Assembly: GCA_009760885.1 (NCBI GenBank)
Contig: CM019697.1
Location: 29,752,710 to 29,816,709 of the forward strand
Origin: Achatina immaculata
Lineage: Eukaryota > Mollusca > Gastropoda > Stylommatophora > Achatinidae
DNA: 64,000 nucleotides
Direction of reading: 5' to 3'
How positions within the stretch are numbered: position 1 is the stretch's first letter; the number at the start of each line of letters is the position of its first letter. Below are positions 23,901 through 31,596 of the stretch, in pieces. Made by a program: the position numbers and the translations under genes. The notes below the pieces were generated by a model. The model had not been told where the DNA came from. It saw only the letters and a program-made list of their open reading frames with translations, and ran no database searches.

Positions 23901-26188
23901 CCACCCAACTGGGTAGTGATCAAGTTTACCACCCAAATGGGTAGTGATCAAGTTTACCACCCAATTGATGTGGGTAGTGATCATTCATGATTTCCTTCAG
24001 TACATGATCTATTGCCCGAGCTTAAAGATGTGACGGTACTAAAATCTTATTAATAATGGGAATTATGGTCTCACGTGCATTTTAAAAATCATTTAAACAT
24101 GCAGTTCATGTATTCAACATCAAAATTTCCATGTGCAGAATACGAAATGTGAAACTTCACGAGTAGAAGCGATGCGAAGCACAAACGCACAGAAGCGTCG
24201 AGGTCAGATATCTTACGTAAATGATTGTAACATTAGTCCAACAAAAGTTGAACATTATGCAAATTAACACCATAAAATATTTTAACACACAAATACACAC
24301 AAATACACACACACATACATACATACATACATACACACATACATACATATTTGTATATTACGTAGAATCATCACAGAATTCCGTTCTAACAGACAAGTCA
24401 AGCAAAAACAAATGCTATAAAATACTTCTTCGCCCACAAACATAAACAAATGTTTGCCTTAGCGAACATTCTAAAACGCTATAAAGCTATCAAGTTTTCT
24501 TTACATCTGAAAATGGTCGAAGTTGAAAGGAAGGAGGAAACAATGTCGAAATACAAGATGGCCTCGATAATATGACATCACAAGACGGAGAATGTGGGAA
24601 TGAAGAAATGAAGACAGGTCTGAATGATGTGAGTTATAAACTGAAAGATGCAAAGAAGTTTAAAGAAACCGCTGTATTAATGGCACTAGAAAGTGCAGCT
24701 GAACTCACAGAGAACTGATTACAGAAGCAACTTATCAATTTATTGATAGTATGGCCTCTGGCAAGGTAAGGTACTGAGGTATAAAGAGACTAAGTGACAG
24801 CTGACATTTCTATGAGTTGATGCTAGAAATAATTCATAATAACCAGCCAGTGTCAGAACAGCCAGGTGTTTTGTGCTTTTGTTTTTTCATGTCTCCAGCC
24901 GAAGGTTGGATTTCTCGGCAACACGTTCCAGTCAGGTCACTCTAAGAACAGTTTCCTGACTCCCCTTATAGTTGGGGAAGTACAGCGGCTTGACATGGTG
25001 CTTATGCTGACAAGTGAACATAAACACATTGCACTAGCAGTATAACCATTTACATGCTCCAACAGTACGGAAAAGGCACTTTACAAATATTTTTATTTAC
25101 AAAAGGCAAAACCTTCGATTGACTAACTTTCTCGGCTGTAGAAATTAAAACATGTGGATTAATCTCAGCGAAAATTTTGGACAGTCGGGGTTCTGTAGTT
25201 CAAAAAGACTCTAGTCGATGTTTAGACCTGTACATTTGACCCTGTCTGGGTAATGAAGACAAACGGTTTTTTTTTAATCCTCGCCATGGATATAATGAGG
25301 ACGTTAGCCATTGTCATATGACTGTCACTTAATTCAATGTAAGCTATTACTAGGTCCTTCATTACTTAGCTTTGCCGCTAGTTCATAGCTGACATGGAAA
25401 GTGAACGACTGATCTGCTTATCGACAGAAATATTAATACTTAGAAGATATGAAGGTGAAGGTAACCCTGTCATCCCTTAGAGGCACATAGAGATATGATG
25501 TTAGCGTCCATATTTTCCTTGACCTGTCAGCACACTAGAGGTGATGTGGTCAGCATCACGCCTAGCCGCTTTTCCTTCCCCAGCTCCTTAAGAACCCATT
25601 TCTACAGCTGGATGAATGGGACGTCTCCAGTCGGATTCGAACCCCTGACCTTCACCATGAGAAGCTAGTGCACTAACCGTCTTGCCACTCAGACGATAGA
25701 TACTTAGGTAAGTAAGTCGCTAGAAGAGCTGGTAGGTAGGTTGGCTGGTTCTGCCATTATCTCCAAATGATGATAGGTTTCGTCTTGCATTGCACATCCC
25801 CGGACAACGGCGCGTATCCATCCTAGCTTTATGTGGTATGAAGACAACAATGGGGCATTTTGTCTTCATACTTTAGTTTAGCAAACACAAAAATTAAAGA
25901 GGTAAAAGAAACGGATAAGAAAAAAAAAGATAACACATGGGAAGAAAGTAGGCATTTTATCTTACAAATAGAACAGTTAACGTTATAGTTTTAATAGTTT
26001 TACTTTTTTTCTTTTATTACTCATATCTTCTTTACTTTTCCTTCTTTTGAATTCACAATATAGATAAATAATTACATTAATAACAACAGTATAAATAACA
26101 CTAATACAAATAGCAGTAAATAACAGTTCAGCTTACCTGTGCAGTTTAGAAACACTGGGATAATTAGAAAACATATCCAAATATCCAT
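7917..26188 (-). CDS. Nicotinic acetylcholine receptor subunit, 5' part (exons 1-3)
   Basis: This is the N-terminal part of a Cys-loop ligand-gated ion channel subunit, an acetylcholine-gated cation channel protein of the plasma membrane. Three exons join in phase: 26188-26137 (17 codons plus 1 base), 10503-10298 (206 bases) and 7961-7917 (45 bases), giving 101 residues. The product starts with a signal peptide (MDIWICFLIIPVFLNCT) and an acidic stretch (about residues 26-44). The receptor's N-terminal helix and first strands follow: EQRLMRMLVSDYDNSVRPV, then VKLGLTLTQILDL, then DEKNQVLTTNVWLEA. The exon boundary after ILDL and the 15-codon DEKNQ exon are classic for this family. Alpha or non-alpha type cannot be told because the C-loop is not in view. 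Intron 1 is about 15.6 kb and intron 2 about 2.3 kb, with the Tc1 element inside intron 2. I did not find exon 4; it may lie off the left edge. Confidence 0.88.
8212..8392 (+). mobile_element. SINE body, 5'-truncated
   Basis: It shares with the minus strand of 53271-53413 the stretch AAAATGAGTACCAGAGAAAT, followed by GGGAAGGTAAA and CCAGGCGTGA. Its 3' end (ATTTTACCTTTAACC) matches the 3' ends of the full SINEs at 25452 and 51636. The tRNA-like head is absent. Confidence 0.6.
8492..8515. repeat. Left TIR of the Tc1-like element
   Basis: 24 bases, exact inverse complement of 9993-10016, directly next to a TA dinucleotide. Confidence 0.95.
8668..9699 (-). pseudogene. Tc1-like transposase, damaged at both ends
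   Basis: Cut-and-paste transposase of the DD34E group. The 301-codon open stretch starts with a helix-turn-helix region (REIAVGMLIAGSTVAAV), then a GRPR hinge (residues 53-56), then the catalytic domain: D146 (FTDESRF), D236 (LQQDNARPH) and E271 (SPIEHIWDEL), with 34 residues between D236 and E271. The frame has no ATG: its first codon after an upstream TGA is TTG, and the nearby ATG is out of frame, suggesting a start-proximal indel. TGA at 8796-8794 replaces a Trp codon, and a TAG follows 14 codons later, although the usual C-terminus (MRRRCQAVIT...GHTRY) is still readable down to a TGA at 8670-8668. It is probably inactive. Confidence 0.9.
9993..10016. repeat. Right TIR of the Tc1-like element
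   Basis: 24 bases, exact inverse complement of 8492-8515, followed by TA. Confidence 0.95.
10298..10503 (-). CDS. nAChR subunit exon 2
   Basis: The acceptor follows a pyrimidine tract (TTTTTTCTTTGTACTGAAG) and the donor is CTA/GTAAGT. The exon encodes an acidic leader (YADEDDDAEYTEEPRY) and then the conserved N-terminal helix and LGLTLTQILDL. Vertebrate and insect equivalents are usually about 140-155 bases; this one is longer because of the acidic leader. Confidence 0.88.
10622..11115 (+). mobile_element. Non-LTR family B 3' end, (GAT)n tail
   Basis: It is a relic of the RT C-terminal region in several frames: RMRNIL, then KCYIEPILLYGSES, then RRRSRGRP and a final S-R-Q/G-T-X run leading into GATGATGATGATGAT at about 11099-11113. 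It is close to 17259-18216 but has more indels. Confidence 0.75.
11541..11775 (-). mobile_element. Short interspersed repeat R, AATAAA plus (AATC)n tail
   Basis: On the minus strand it reads GACGGGCCTGCGTGCCCAAT, then CTTAACCC, then AATAAAGATCAATC repeats. Three other copies (36403, 36672, 49237) share the core and end in AATAAAGATTATTCATTC. The order of polyadenylation signal then short-repeat tail suggests the 3' end of a retroelement. Confidence 0.65.
11925..12080. repeat. 25-bp tandem repeat, about six copies
   Basis: The unit is AGCATGAACCTCGTTTTGTT plus TACAC, with growing divergence to the right. Confidence 0.85.
12140..13020 (-). mobile_element. Non-LTR family A copy with inverted 5' half
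   Basis: The 3' part (12436-12140, minus strand) has the family A C-terminus and ends in an (ATTC)n tract at 12142-12158. Next to it, but on the plus strand (12437-13015), lies the upstream RT part of the same family: EIRYADDTVLLS (catalytic YADD), ESFEYLGSLLTNNGD, RSCIFPIATYACETW and ATEEFSKYRGHKKEQIYL. That part ends where the 3' part begins in an uninterrupted copy (compare 47110-47200). This is a retrotransposon insertion with 5' inversion. One internal stop (12640) and other damage make it inactive. Confidence 0.85.
13127..13168. repeat. (CA)n(TA)n microsatellite
   Basis: Compound CA then TATA tract. From here to 13958 no gene or known repeat is seen. Confidence 0.95.
13959..14500 (-). 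mobile_element. Non-LTR family D 3' end, (GAT)n tail
   Basis: The minus strand reads HTLRKPDISIARQALTWNPQ, then GNRKRGRPRLTWRREIMTVL, then GCTWKEAKN and DDWRTF, with stops and frameshifts. The 3' tail is a short CATCATCATCACC run at 13959-13972. A second copy is at 43505-43725. Confidence 0.75.
14537..14800 (-). mobile_element. Non-LTR family A 3' end, (ATTC)n tail
   Basis: C-terminal end of family A (DEDGCKTSLTIWKWMQQ in a shifted frame, then the tail), with ATTCATTCATTCATT at 14538-14553. It is 5'-truncated at about 14800. Confidence 0.8.
14801..16544. other. Intronic sequence without recognised genes
   Basis: Within nAChR intron 1. The stretch 16000-16400 is pyrimidine-rich on the plus strand (many CCCC, CTTTCC runs), and 16385-16440 resembles the repeat at 19198-19250. 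No exon-like open frame with credible splice sites was seen. Confidence 0.6.
16545..17130 (-). mobile_element. Non-LTR family B fragment
   Basis: The minus strand gives a decayed RT tail: LVNLYACQSLTV-like, then EMWLWRPTQQIPW, then NKHFLRM and KTW-SLEDRERG, comparable to MWFIRRMLRIPWTAK...ENIITTGKIEGRRSRGRP in the other family B copies. It has many stops. Confidence 0.55.
17160..17258. repeat. 30-bp minisatellite, left part
   Basis: The unit is about TCATATACTCCTTCGTTTGT plus CTTATTCTTG. This left block of about three units is separated from the main array (18217-18735) by a retroelement. Confidence 0.85.
17259..18216 (+). mobile_element. Non-LTR family B copy inserted in a minisatellite, (GAT)n tail
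   Basis: The RT fragment starts at the thumb-side motifs: LYWQQEAAIQVE, VRQGCVLSPDLFS, then a damaged ADDTVL site, FIYLGAVITSDGKC and AKTAFQRMRNI. The C-terminal domain (RRSRGRP) and a TGATGATGATGAT tail follow. The same eight bases, ATATACTC, occur on both sides (before 17259 and after the tail), which fits a target-site duplication, though the target is itself repetitive. Multiple frameshifts make it dead. Confidence 0.8.
18217..18735. repeat. 30-bp minisatellite, main array
   Basis: About 17 units of the 30-base repeat. The right-hand units share CTAGTTTGTCTTATACTTGT, so the array shows local homogenisation. The unit is a multiple of three, which creates false open frames of up to 181 codons on both strands. 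Confidence 0.9.
19198..19250 (+). repeat. Short repeat F, possible element 3' end
   Basis: CCTGTATGTTTTTGTATGAT, then TAAGGC and a CGAAACGTC-like block. A similar stretch is at 46566-46622 and a weaker one near 16385. Confidence 0.45.
19251..19850. other. Unassigned stretch before the 30-bp array
   Basis: It has moderate GC and some long open frames, and could be another decayed retroelement, but no motif was recognised. A TTATG-type short repeat sits at 19419-19452. Confidence 0.4.
19853..20445. repeat. 30-bp minisatellite, about 19 copies
   Basis: The unit is about GATAGCTACGCATGGTACAT plus AGGAGAACTT, with frequent single-base changes. It is unrelated in sequence to the 30-base array at 17-18.7 kb. 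Confidence 0.9.
20455..20952 (+). mobile_element. Non-LTR family C copy, probable 5'+3' deletion derivative, (GA)n tail
   Basis: The 3' part (20640-20913) encodes an intact C-terminal domain: IIEERRWRWLGHALRMTDNS, LPKIALRWTPQGNRSKGRPK, MLSNRGLTWAKVKKK and LAEAPYALGT, then a stop. It runs into an (AG)n tract (20918-20952). The 5' 180 bases (CACGGATGATCGTAGAAGGC, GGCATGGGGCTAGCAACCTT) do not continue any RT frame and resemble, from memory, 5' leader sequence of related elements. If so, the central coding region is deleted. Confidence 0.65.
21116..21182. repeat. 16-bp tandem repeat, four copies
   Basis: The unit is GTATTTAACTAGGATT. Confidence 0.9.
21474..21545. repeat. 24-bp tandem repeat, three copies
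   Basis: The unit is about AGCCAACCAATCGCTCTGCC plus CCAC, three copies with small differences. Confidence 0.85.
22025..22245. repeat. 45-bp tandem repeat, about five copies
   Basis: The unit begins CTACCTCATCATCTGGAACA and continues GCTGAGTAGTAACAAACATC. Four copies are near-identical and the last is shortened. Sharp copy identity implies recent expansion. Confidence 0.92.
22438..22535. repeat. (GA)n purine tract
   Basis: GAGA-rich imperfect tract, about 100 bases, possibly the remains of a family C-type tail or a plain microsatellite. Confidence 0.85.
22579..22725. repeat. About 56-bp tandem repeat, three copies
   Basis: The unit contains TTCATAACCACTTAGCCACG, then AGAGACC. The third copy is cut short. 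Confidence 0.85.
22930..23890. other. Intronic sequence without recognised features
   Basis: A C-run plus (CT)n tract lies at 22922-22948. The remainder is AT-rich, with no exon or repeat recognised. Confidence 0.6.
23893..23985. repeat. About 28-bp tandem repeat, three copies
   Basis: The unit is about AAGTTTACCACCCAACTGGG plus TAGTGATC. Each unit contains a small inverted repeat (ACCACCCA with TGGGTAGT). Confidence 0.85.
24298..24350. repeat. (CA)n/(CATA)n microsatellite
   Basis: ACACACACATACATACATAC-type compound tract. Confidence 0.9.
24572..24718 (+). other. Small open frame, 48 codons, unassigned
   Basis: ATG to TGA with a charged, helix-like product (MKTGLNDVSYKLKDAKKF, then ALESAAELTEN). 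It is antisense to nAChR intron 1 and has no family match that I recognise. It may be chance or a relic of coding sequence. Confidence 0.2.
25452..25699 (-). mobile_element. tRNA-derived SINE, full length
   Basis: On the minus strand the head carries an A-box-like TGGCAAGACGG (near 25685) and a perfect B box GGTTCGAATCC (near 25636), spaced as in a tRNA gene. An unrelated body of about 170 bases follows (CCAGCTGTAGAAATGGG, GGCGTGATGCTGACCACATC, GTGTGCTGACAGGTCAAGGA), ending near AAGGGATGACAGGGTTACC. It matches 51636-51888 along its whole length. Confidence 0.88.
26137..26188 (-). CDS. nAChR subunit exon 1 (start codon, signal peptide)
   Basis: ATG at 26188-26186, 17 codons plus one base, then donor ACAG/GTAAGC. 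The hydrophobic core WICFLIIPVFL is a typical signal peptide. Phase 1 at the donor matches exon 2, which starts with two bases completing an Asp codon. I link this exon to exon 2 by strand, phase and signal peptide; no transcript is available. Confidence 0.72.
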
Positions 26189-26194
26189 GTCAGC

Positions 26195-26206
26195 TTATCT
26201 AGACAT
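26195..26206 (-). promoter_or_regulatory. Three-codon uORF upstream of the nAChR start
   Basis: ATG-TCT-AGA-TAA on the minus strand ends six bases before the nAChR start codon. If the transcript starts further upstream, ribosomes would meet this minimal uORF first. A transcript is needed to know whether it lies in the 5'UTR. Confidence 0.4.
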
Positions 26207-26599
26207 GAACTCTCAGTCAGCGTGGAGAATAATATGGCTGCTGTCACGTGTATGGAACTTTCGAGTGGCAGTAAAGACAAAGCGGTCTTTTCCTGTTAGC
26301 TCACAGTCAACACTGAGGCAATGTACTATCACGAAACAGTGAGAGAAATATTTGATACTTAATTAGCTAATGATTACCTGTGGTAGCTGTTAAATTAGCC
26401 TAGATAAACTAAAAAAAAAAACATTTTAATCTTCAGTACGTTTACTATGAAAATAAATAAGGAAAACAGTTCTAAAAATAATCCTGAGAGAGCCAAACCT
26501 TCACAGAATTGAAAATAGCACCGAAGCGTAAAGCAAGTGGATGAAATCAATCAAACAGGATGGTAACTGCTCATGTTTAACTTTCTCTCGTTAATATCA

Positions 26600-26770
26600 A
26601 GAACAAGTCATGTGGCAATGTCTCAAAAACTTTCGTCCCTCGCGCTCTTGTCTCCCTTGGCGCGATGGAATCCTGACAAGCACCGAAGGTAGACGATTAT
26701 TTAACAGCTTCGCGGCCGAGCGAAAATGCGAGTGAGGGTTTGCTTGAGAGTCTGCTCTCGGAACTTTTTC
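26600..26770 (-). promoter_or_regulatory. Possible promoter or 5'UTR region of the nAChR gene
   Basis: A locally CpG-richer patch (TCGCGGCCGAGCG near 26709-26721, GGCGCGATGG near 26659) lies 400-580 bases upstream of the nAChR start, in otherwise AT-rich DNA. No TATA box was identified. The assignment rests on position and base composition only. Confidence 0.25.
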
Positions 26771-27149
26771 TTTTAGGAACAGAAAACATGTGAAAAAAAA
26801 GGTAACGAGTACAAAATAAATTTTTAAAAATATAGAGGTTCTGACACAAGTTAACTGTTTTGTCTATAAAATACACAAGTGATTATATAAACAAGAGAAG
26901 CAAAGGCAGATGGACAGAGAGAAAGACAGGCAAGTAGACAGACAAATAAACAGACAAATAGTGGGACAAAAAAAAAACAAAACCAATGAAAAGTCTTTCA
27001 TTTGTTAGTGTCCGGCAATAGTTGTGTAAATGTAAATCCCTTCCGCTAGAATCAAGGGTTGTGGTGGCACTCGACACTTTCGCTCGGATCCTGACCCCAA
27101 CTGGTTACCAAGACTCCGCCTGGCCAGAAGTTTGATATACTCCTACGCA

Positions 27150-28040
27150 CACTTGACACTGTGGAAGAACAGAGTCTGAAGACAGACCTCCACTCTTGCA
27201 TTCGCAAACATAATTTCAAATGTAATCACTCAATAACAACTTATATTTATGACAATATAATATTGTTCTATGAAGAAAATATGTTTCATTCATTTTTGAA
27301 GACAGATTCCGTTTAATTTTTTTTTTCAGCGGGGAATGTAATGGCGTGTTTCACGTCGAGACAGTTGGCAACTCAAACTGTTGTGCATTAGCTGTGTTTA
27401 ACGACAAGTTTGATGCCAAGATTTGACCTAGTGTGGCATGTTGTTACTGCTTCGCTTTTCTGACTGCTCAGTTATGTTCGGTTTTTACTATACTTTTTCT
27501 TGCTCTTATAAATGTAACATATAAGTTATTATTTGTGTGAAAGCCATGAACCTTTGAACTCTGTTTCTCTAACTTTGAGCGCTGAAGAAATGTAACCCTG
27601 TGGACGAATCTCCACAAAAATGTTGCACAGTTTACTCTTTTTTTTTTTTTATTAGGATAGGGCTTCGGTTTTTGCTCAGACTCACATGTGTATCTGTGGG
27701 TGTATGTAGGTCACAAATATTTATCAATGGGGAGATAATTAACAACGAACTGCCCTGACCTTTATTAAATGATGCCAGATTTGATTTTTTTTCCTTATAA
27801 AACACAATAAATAGGTACCATTAAAAGATGTCGTTATAGAAACTGACCGTGTTGCCAAGCTTTCATGTGTAAAAATGCTTATCTTCATGATTTCTTTGCA
27901 GTAAACTGAAATTAGCAAAACTAAACATTCTACCCGGCACGATGTTTGCTTCGTAGTGCCAGCACAGATTCTACCAGTTCATAGGTGAAATGTACACACT
28001 GACTTTGAGGGGGAGCGGTTACAATGCAAATGATAAAAAG
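27150..28040. other. AT-rich sequence without recognised genes
   Basis: Upstream of the nAChR start. No open frame with family similarity was seen. Confidence 0.55.
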
Positions 28041-28043
28041 ACA

Positions 28044-28165
<122 letters not shown>

Positions 28166-28627
28166 TGTTGGTTGTATTGTTTTTCTGCCATTATTGGCAA
28201 ATAGTTGTATGTTTCATCCCACACCCAACCTACTACCCCGGAGCCTAGCTGAACAATCTTGCTAGCGTAGTGTAAATGAGAAAATGATGCGCCATTTACA
28301 GAGAACAGGAAGCAGAGTAAGTGTAATTTATAAAATATATGAGAAAATGGAACCGCATTGCATAAATCATCATTCACGCATTCATTAAATTATTACGTGA
28401 CGTGTCCGTAAGTGCTGGAGATTATGAATCTTCATTTGATGTTATAAGATGCACATATGTTAGAGATATGAAAGTGTAACTGGTGTACGGATTGTTTGAA
28501 AATCTGATGCACTCTATTTCTGAGGGAAAATGAAATTGTTGCTGTGAAGAAAATTTGGCACAAGGAAATGCAGCTTTGAGAATTCAAGGAAAAAAAAAGA
28601 AATGTAATTGCCACTGCTTGGAATTGG

Positions 28628-28668
28628 TTGTGGTGGGGTTTTTTTTTTTTTTTTTGGGGGGGGGGGGT
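28628..28668. repeat. Poly(T)-poly(G) tract
   Basis: About 19 T followed by about 13 G. Such tracts are error-prone in sequencing, and the lengths may not be exact. Confidence 0.9.
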
Positions 28669-28994
28669 GTGGGAAGTATAGAATGAAATATAGTAAAACA
28701 ATGCATGCTTCATGCAAAAGCTGATTATTTTTTCAAGTTTCTAAGCAACACCATCTTTTATTATTTCTTACTGTTTTATAAATTCCATTCATTCTGTCGT
28801 TGTATCACTTTCTCATTCCTTTCCCTTCCTTTTAATTATTTTTGCCAGATGAAGACACAATCCAAAAAATGACACTGTCGTCATATTTCAACATTACTTT
28901 CAGAAGTAGCAACATCGCTCCTGATGAAAGTTGTTCAGCTTCCCACATGTTGTCTAATACTTTGCTTCGCAACAACAATTTTAAATAACTAGGA

Positions 28995-29145
28995 AAACTG
29001 CAAAAAACGAAGATGGCTGCAAGACATCGTTGATGATCTGGAAATGGATGCAGCAGCAGCAGGCCATCTTGCTCACAACCGAGAGGCCTACAGGAGTGCT
29101 GTTTGGGAGGCAAAGTTCCGCAAGGGACATGCAAAGGAATGAAAA
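28995..29145 (+). mobile_element. Non-LTR family A 3' end
   Basis: Last 45 codons of family A (RRWLQDIVDDLEMDAAAAGH, LAHNREAYRSAVWEAKF, RKGHAKE) with two frame-disrupting changes at its left end. Only a minimal tail (GGAATGAAAATGAAAGG) remains. Confidence 0.8.
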
Positions 29146-29149
29146 TGAA

Positions 29150-30300
29150 AGGAAAACTGCTCTTAAAAGTAATCTTTTTTCGACTGCTGAATCATAAATT
29201 TTGTGATAAATTCTGTACTTTCATTAAATCCGTTTCTATGAACTGAGCTGCACTATAAACTTTTACCTTACCAGGTAAAATACAGCGCACTTTAACGTTG
29301 ACTGGAGTTTCGATTGTTGCACAAAACTCACTCATAACGTAAGTGGCTAGTGCTGTTGCTGATAATTATTCTCCTCGTTCTGACATCATTTTGCTTTCTA
29401 ACTTGTCCTGCACGAGTAATTTTATTATTTTATTTTTGGAGTATATAATGACGTAATTTTTCCTCATATGTTGATTCGCCCTTGGCTCTAGCAACATATT
29501 AATTCTATTCTATTATCTGTCATAACCACAAAAATTATTCACTACAATCCAGAAGTTAGTAGATTGTAACAGGTTTTTGTTTTTGAAACAAGACACTTCA
29601 AAATTCAGTAATAATGAAAGGACATAGGACAATTATTATACGATAAAGCTAATACGTAGAAAACGTATTGTTTTACAGAAATTTTTTTTAGAAAACTCCA
29701 CTCATATTACGAATTCATATTTCACAATAATGTTTATGTACAACCTTCGTAAAAACAAATTATAAATAAATGACTTATTGCCCACATACTAAAAAATTAC
29801 AGAACTAGAAAGTAACTACATATAACAACAGTTAAAACAAAGCATGTTTGTGTAAGCTGTGAAAATCGAGTTAAGTTAAATTCAAGTTAAATGGAAGCCT
29901 CAGTGAAATCTAACCGATGTTGCGAAAATTAATACTCATTCCTAAATCCGTTGAATTCGAGGTCGGCTGTACGAAAGATATTATCGATTTATATCCTGGT
30001 CACCCATCAAGAATATAGTTATAACGAAGTCGATGAAAAATTCAAGGTTTCTTGAGGATTCTTGGTCACGTGAGCATGGTAGTAGCTTGGGATTACACGT
30101 CCGTGAGAGAAGACGCCTAATGGCCCCAGTGGACCTGAAATAGATTTGTGACCCCACTACCGACTATGGCACTTTCTGAGTAACAGAATAGTACATAATG
30201 TTTTCTACGGTCTTTACCTGATAATCCACATAGCAGAGAACATGATATCATAGCTGTCATGGTCGCTAACCATGTGCTATGATCATGGAAAAAATGATAT
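29150..30300. other. AT-rich sequence without recognised features
   Basis: No gene, tandem repeat or known element was recognised. Confidence 0.55.
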
Positions 30301-30304
30301 AACT

Positions 30305-30850
30305 GTGAGTTCATAGTTCAAAGTTCAAAATTCATACTCTGGCTTCGCTGCATTCGGGACAACCCCATATATGCTCCGCCGCATGCCGTAGCATCCATCC
30401 AAGAGCATGTTTGCTAATAGTTCCTGTCAAGTGTTGGCTGTTTAGTATGCGTTTTCTGCCACACAGTTCGGATTTCCTGCCAGCACCGTAAGTTTGTCCT
30501 AGCTCCTGCAGATAACTGTTGTTGGAACGAGCCATACATCCTTACCTGAGTCCACGCCATCAAATCACGAGGGCTTTACCTACGTTTCTCCCAATGTCAT
30601 TTATGCCACTATATGCAGGCGATGCGATATGAAGTGTAGGAGACATTGGCTTATGCTTAGGAGATCAGTTTCATCAACATGTCCAAGAAAGCACTGATAT
30701 AGGTCGCCAAGTACATCTGTCAAAGAGACCACCAAGAACAAAGGGGAATTTCTACCATTGCAATCTGCTCTTATTCTTCCTGTGAATGGTGCCGGAAAGC
30801 TCTGAAACATTGCTTTATTTTTCAGGTCGGATGTCTCCATCCAGCTTTCT
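30305..30850 (-). mobile_element. Non-LTR family F 3' end (RNase H-side fragment)
   Basis: The minus strand ends RILNSQHLTGTISKHALGW, MLRHAAEHIWGCPECSEARV, stop. The same C-terminus, plus an RNase H-like VYDSDVAVRLAGQAK stretch, occurs at 61985-62480. The upstream half (30600-30850) holds an open stretch (NKAMFQSFPAPFTGRIRADC) that may belong to the same element, but I am unsure. Confidence 0.6.
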
Positions 30851-30859
30851 TTGAACTAC

Positions 30860-31590
30860 TTCACTTTTCTACTTGTTTGCTGTCTCTTATTTATGTTCTC
30901 TGTTTCTATTTCTGCTCTCGATTCTCAGCTTTCTTATTATCTTAGCTCTAACTCGCTGCGTGGTCTCATTCTCGCCGCGGACGACTTAGGGTTAACTTTC
31001 CAGCCCTTTCTTTCCATGATGATAGAACACGTAGGGCTTTGATACCCACCTTTTAAAAGCACCTCTAAGCGAAAAGTCTTGTCCTTTCAGTGCCCTGTAT
31101 TCATCTCGAACCTTCTTTCATCTACCCAATCCCCATATTGTTTTCTCACTTTTATTATCTGCCTTGTCTAGGTGGCTCTTTTGGGCCATATTTATCCGAC
31201 AGGAGCAAGCTGGGGGAGTCTAGGGATGATATCATGTTGTTCACCACCTGGCACCCTTTGTCTTAGTCTCTTTTATTTCTCAGCAGATCATCTACTTCTG
31301 CTTTGCATTTATCTACATTACCTGAGGCATTTTTTGTGCCTTTTTTCTGTTACTTTCGTTGCCGTCCACTTTCCTCAATCTATCTTTCTTTTTTTTTGTT
31401 TTGTAAAACTGAACCATCTCCTCTTTCTCCCTTTATCATTTCAGAGGAGCTTTATGGTCTGGGCTGCCGGGGATTGAATAGTTTTGATCAGAACAGTGGC
31501 TAGCGAACTCCACCGCATTTTGCTCTCTCGCAAAACGGTTATTTCTTGGACTCATTGGACATACTTAGGTATTAGGTAACAGGCAATTAC
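30860..31590. other. Pyrimidine-rich sequence without recognised features
   Basis: CT-rich on the plus strand. Open frames here lack any recognised motif. Confidence 0.5.
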
Positions 31591-31596
31591 TGATAT

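Noticed and set aside
25630..25699. tRNA gene (A and B boxes present)
   Set aside because: The boxes belong to the SINE head. The same head recurs with the SINE body at 51636, and a cloverleaf with anticodon stem is not evident.
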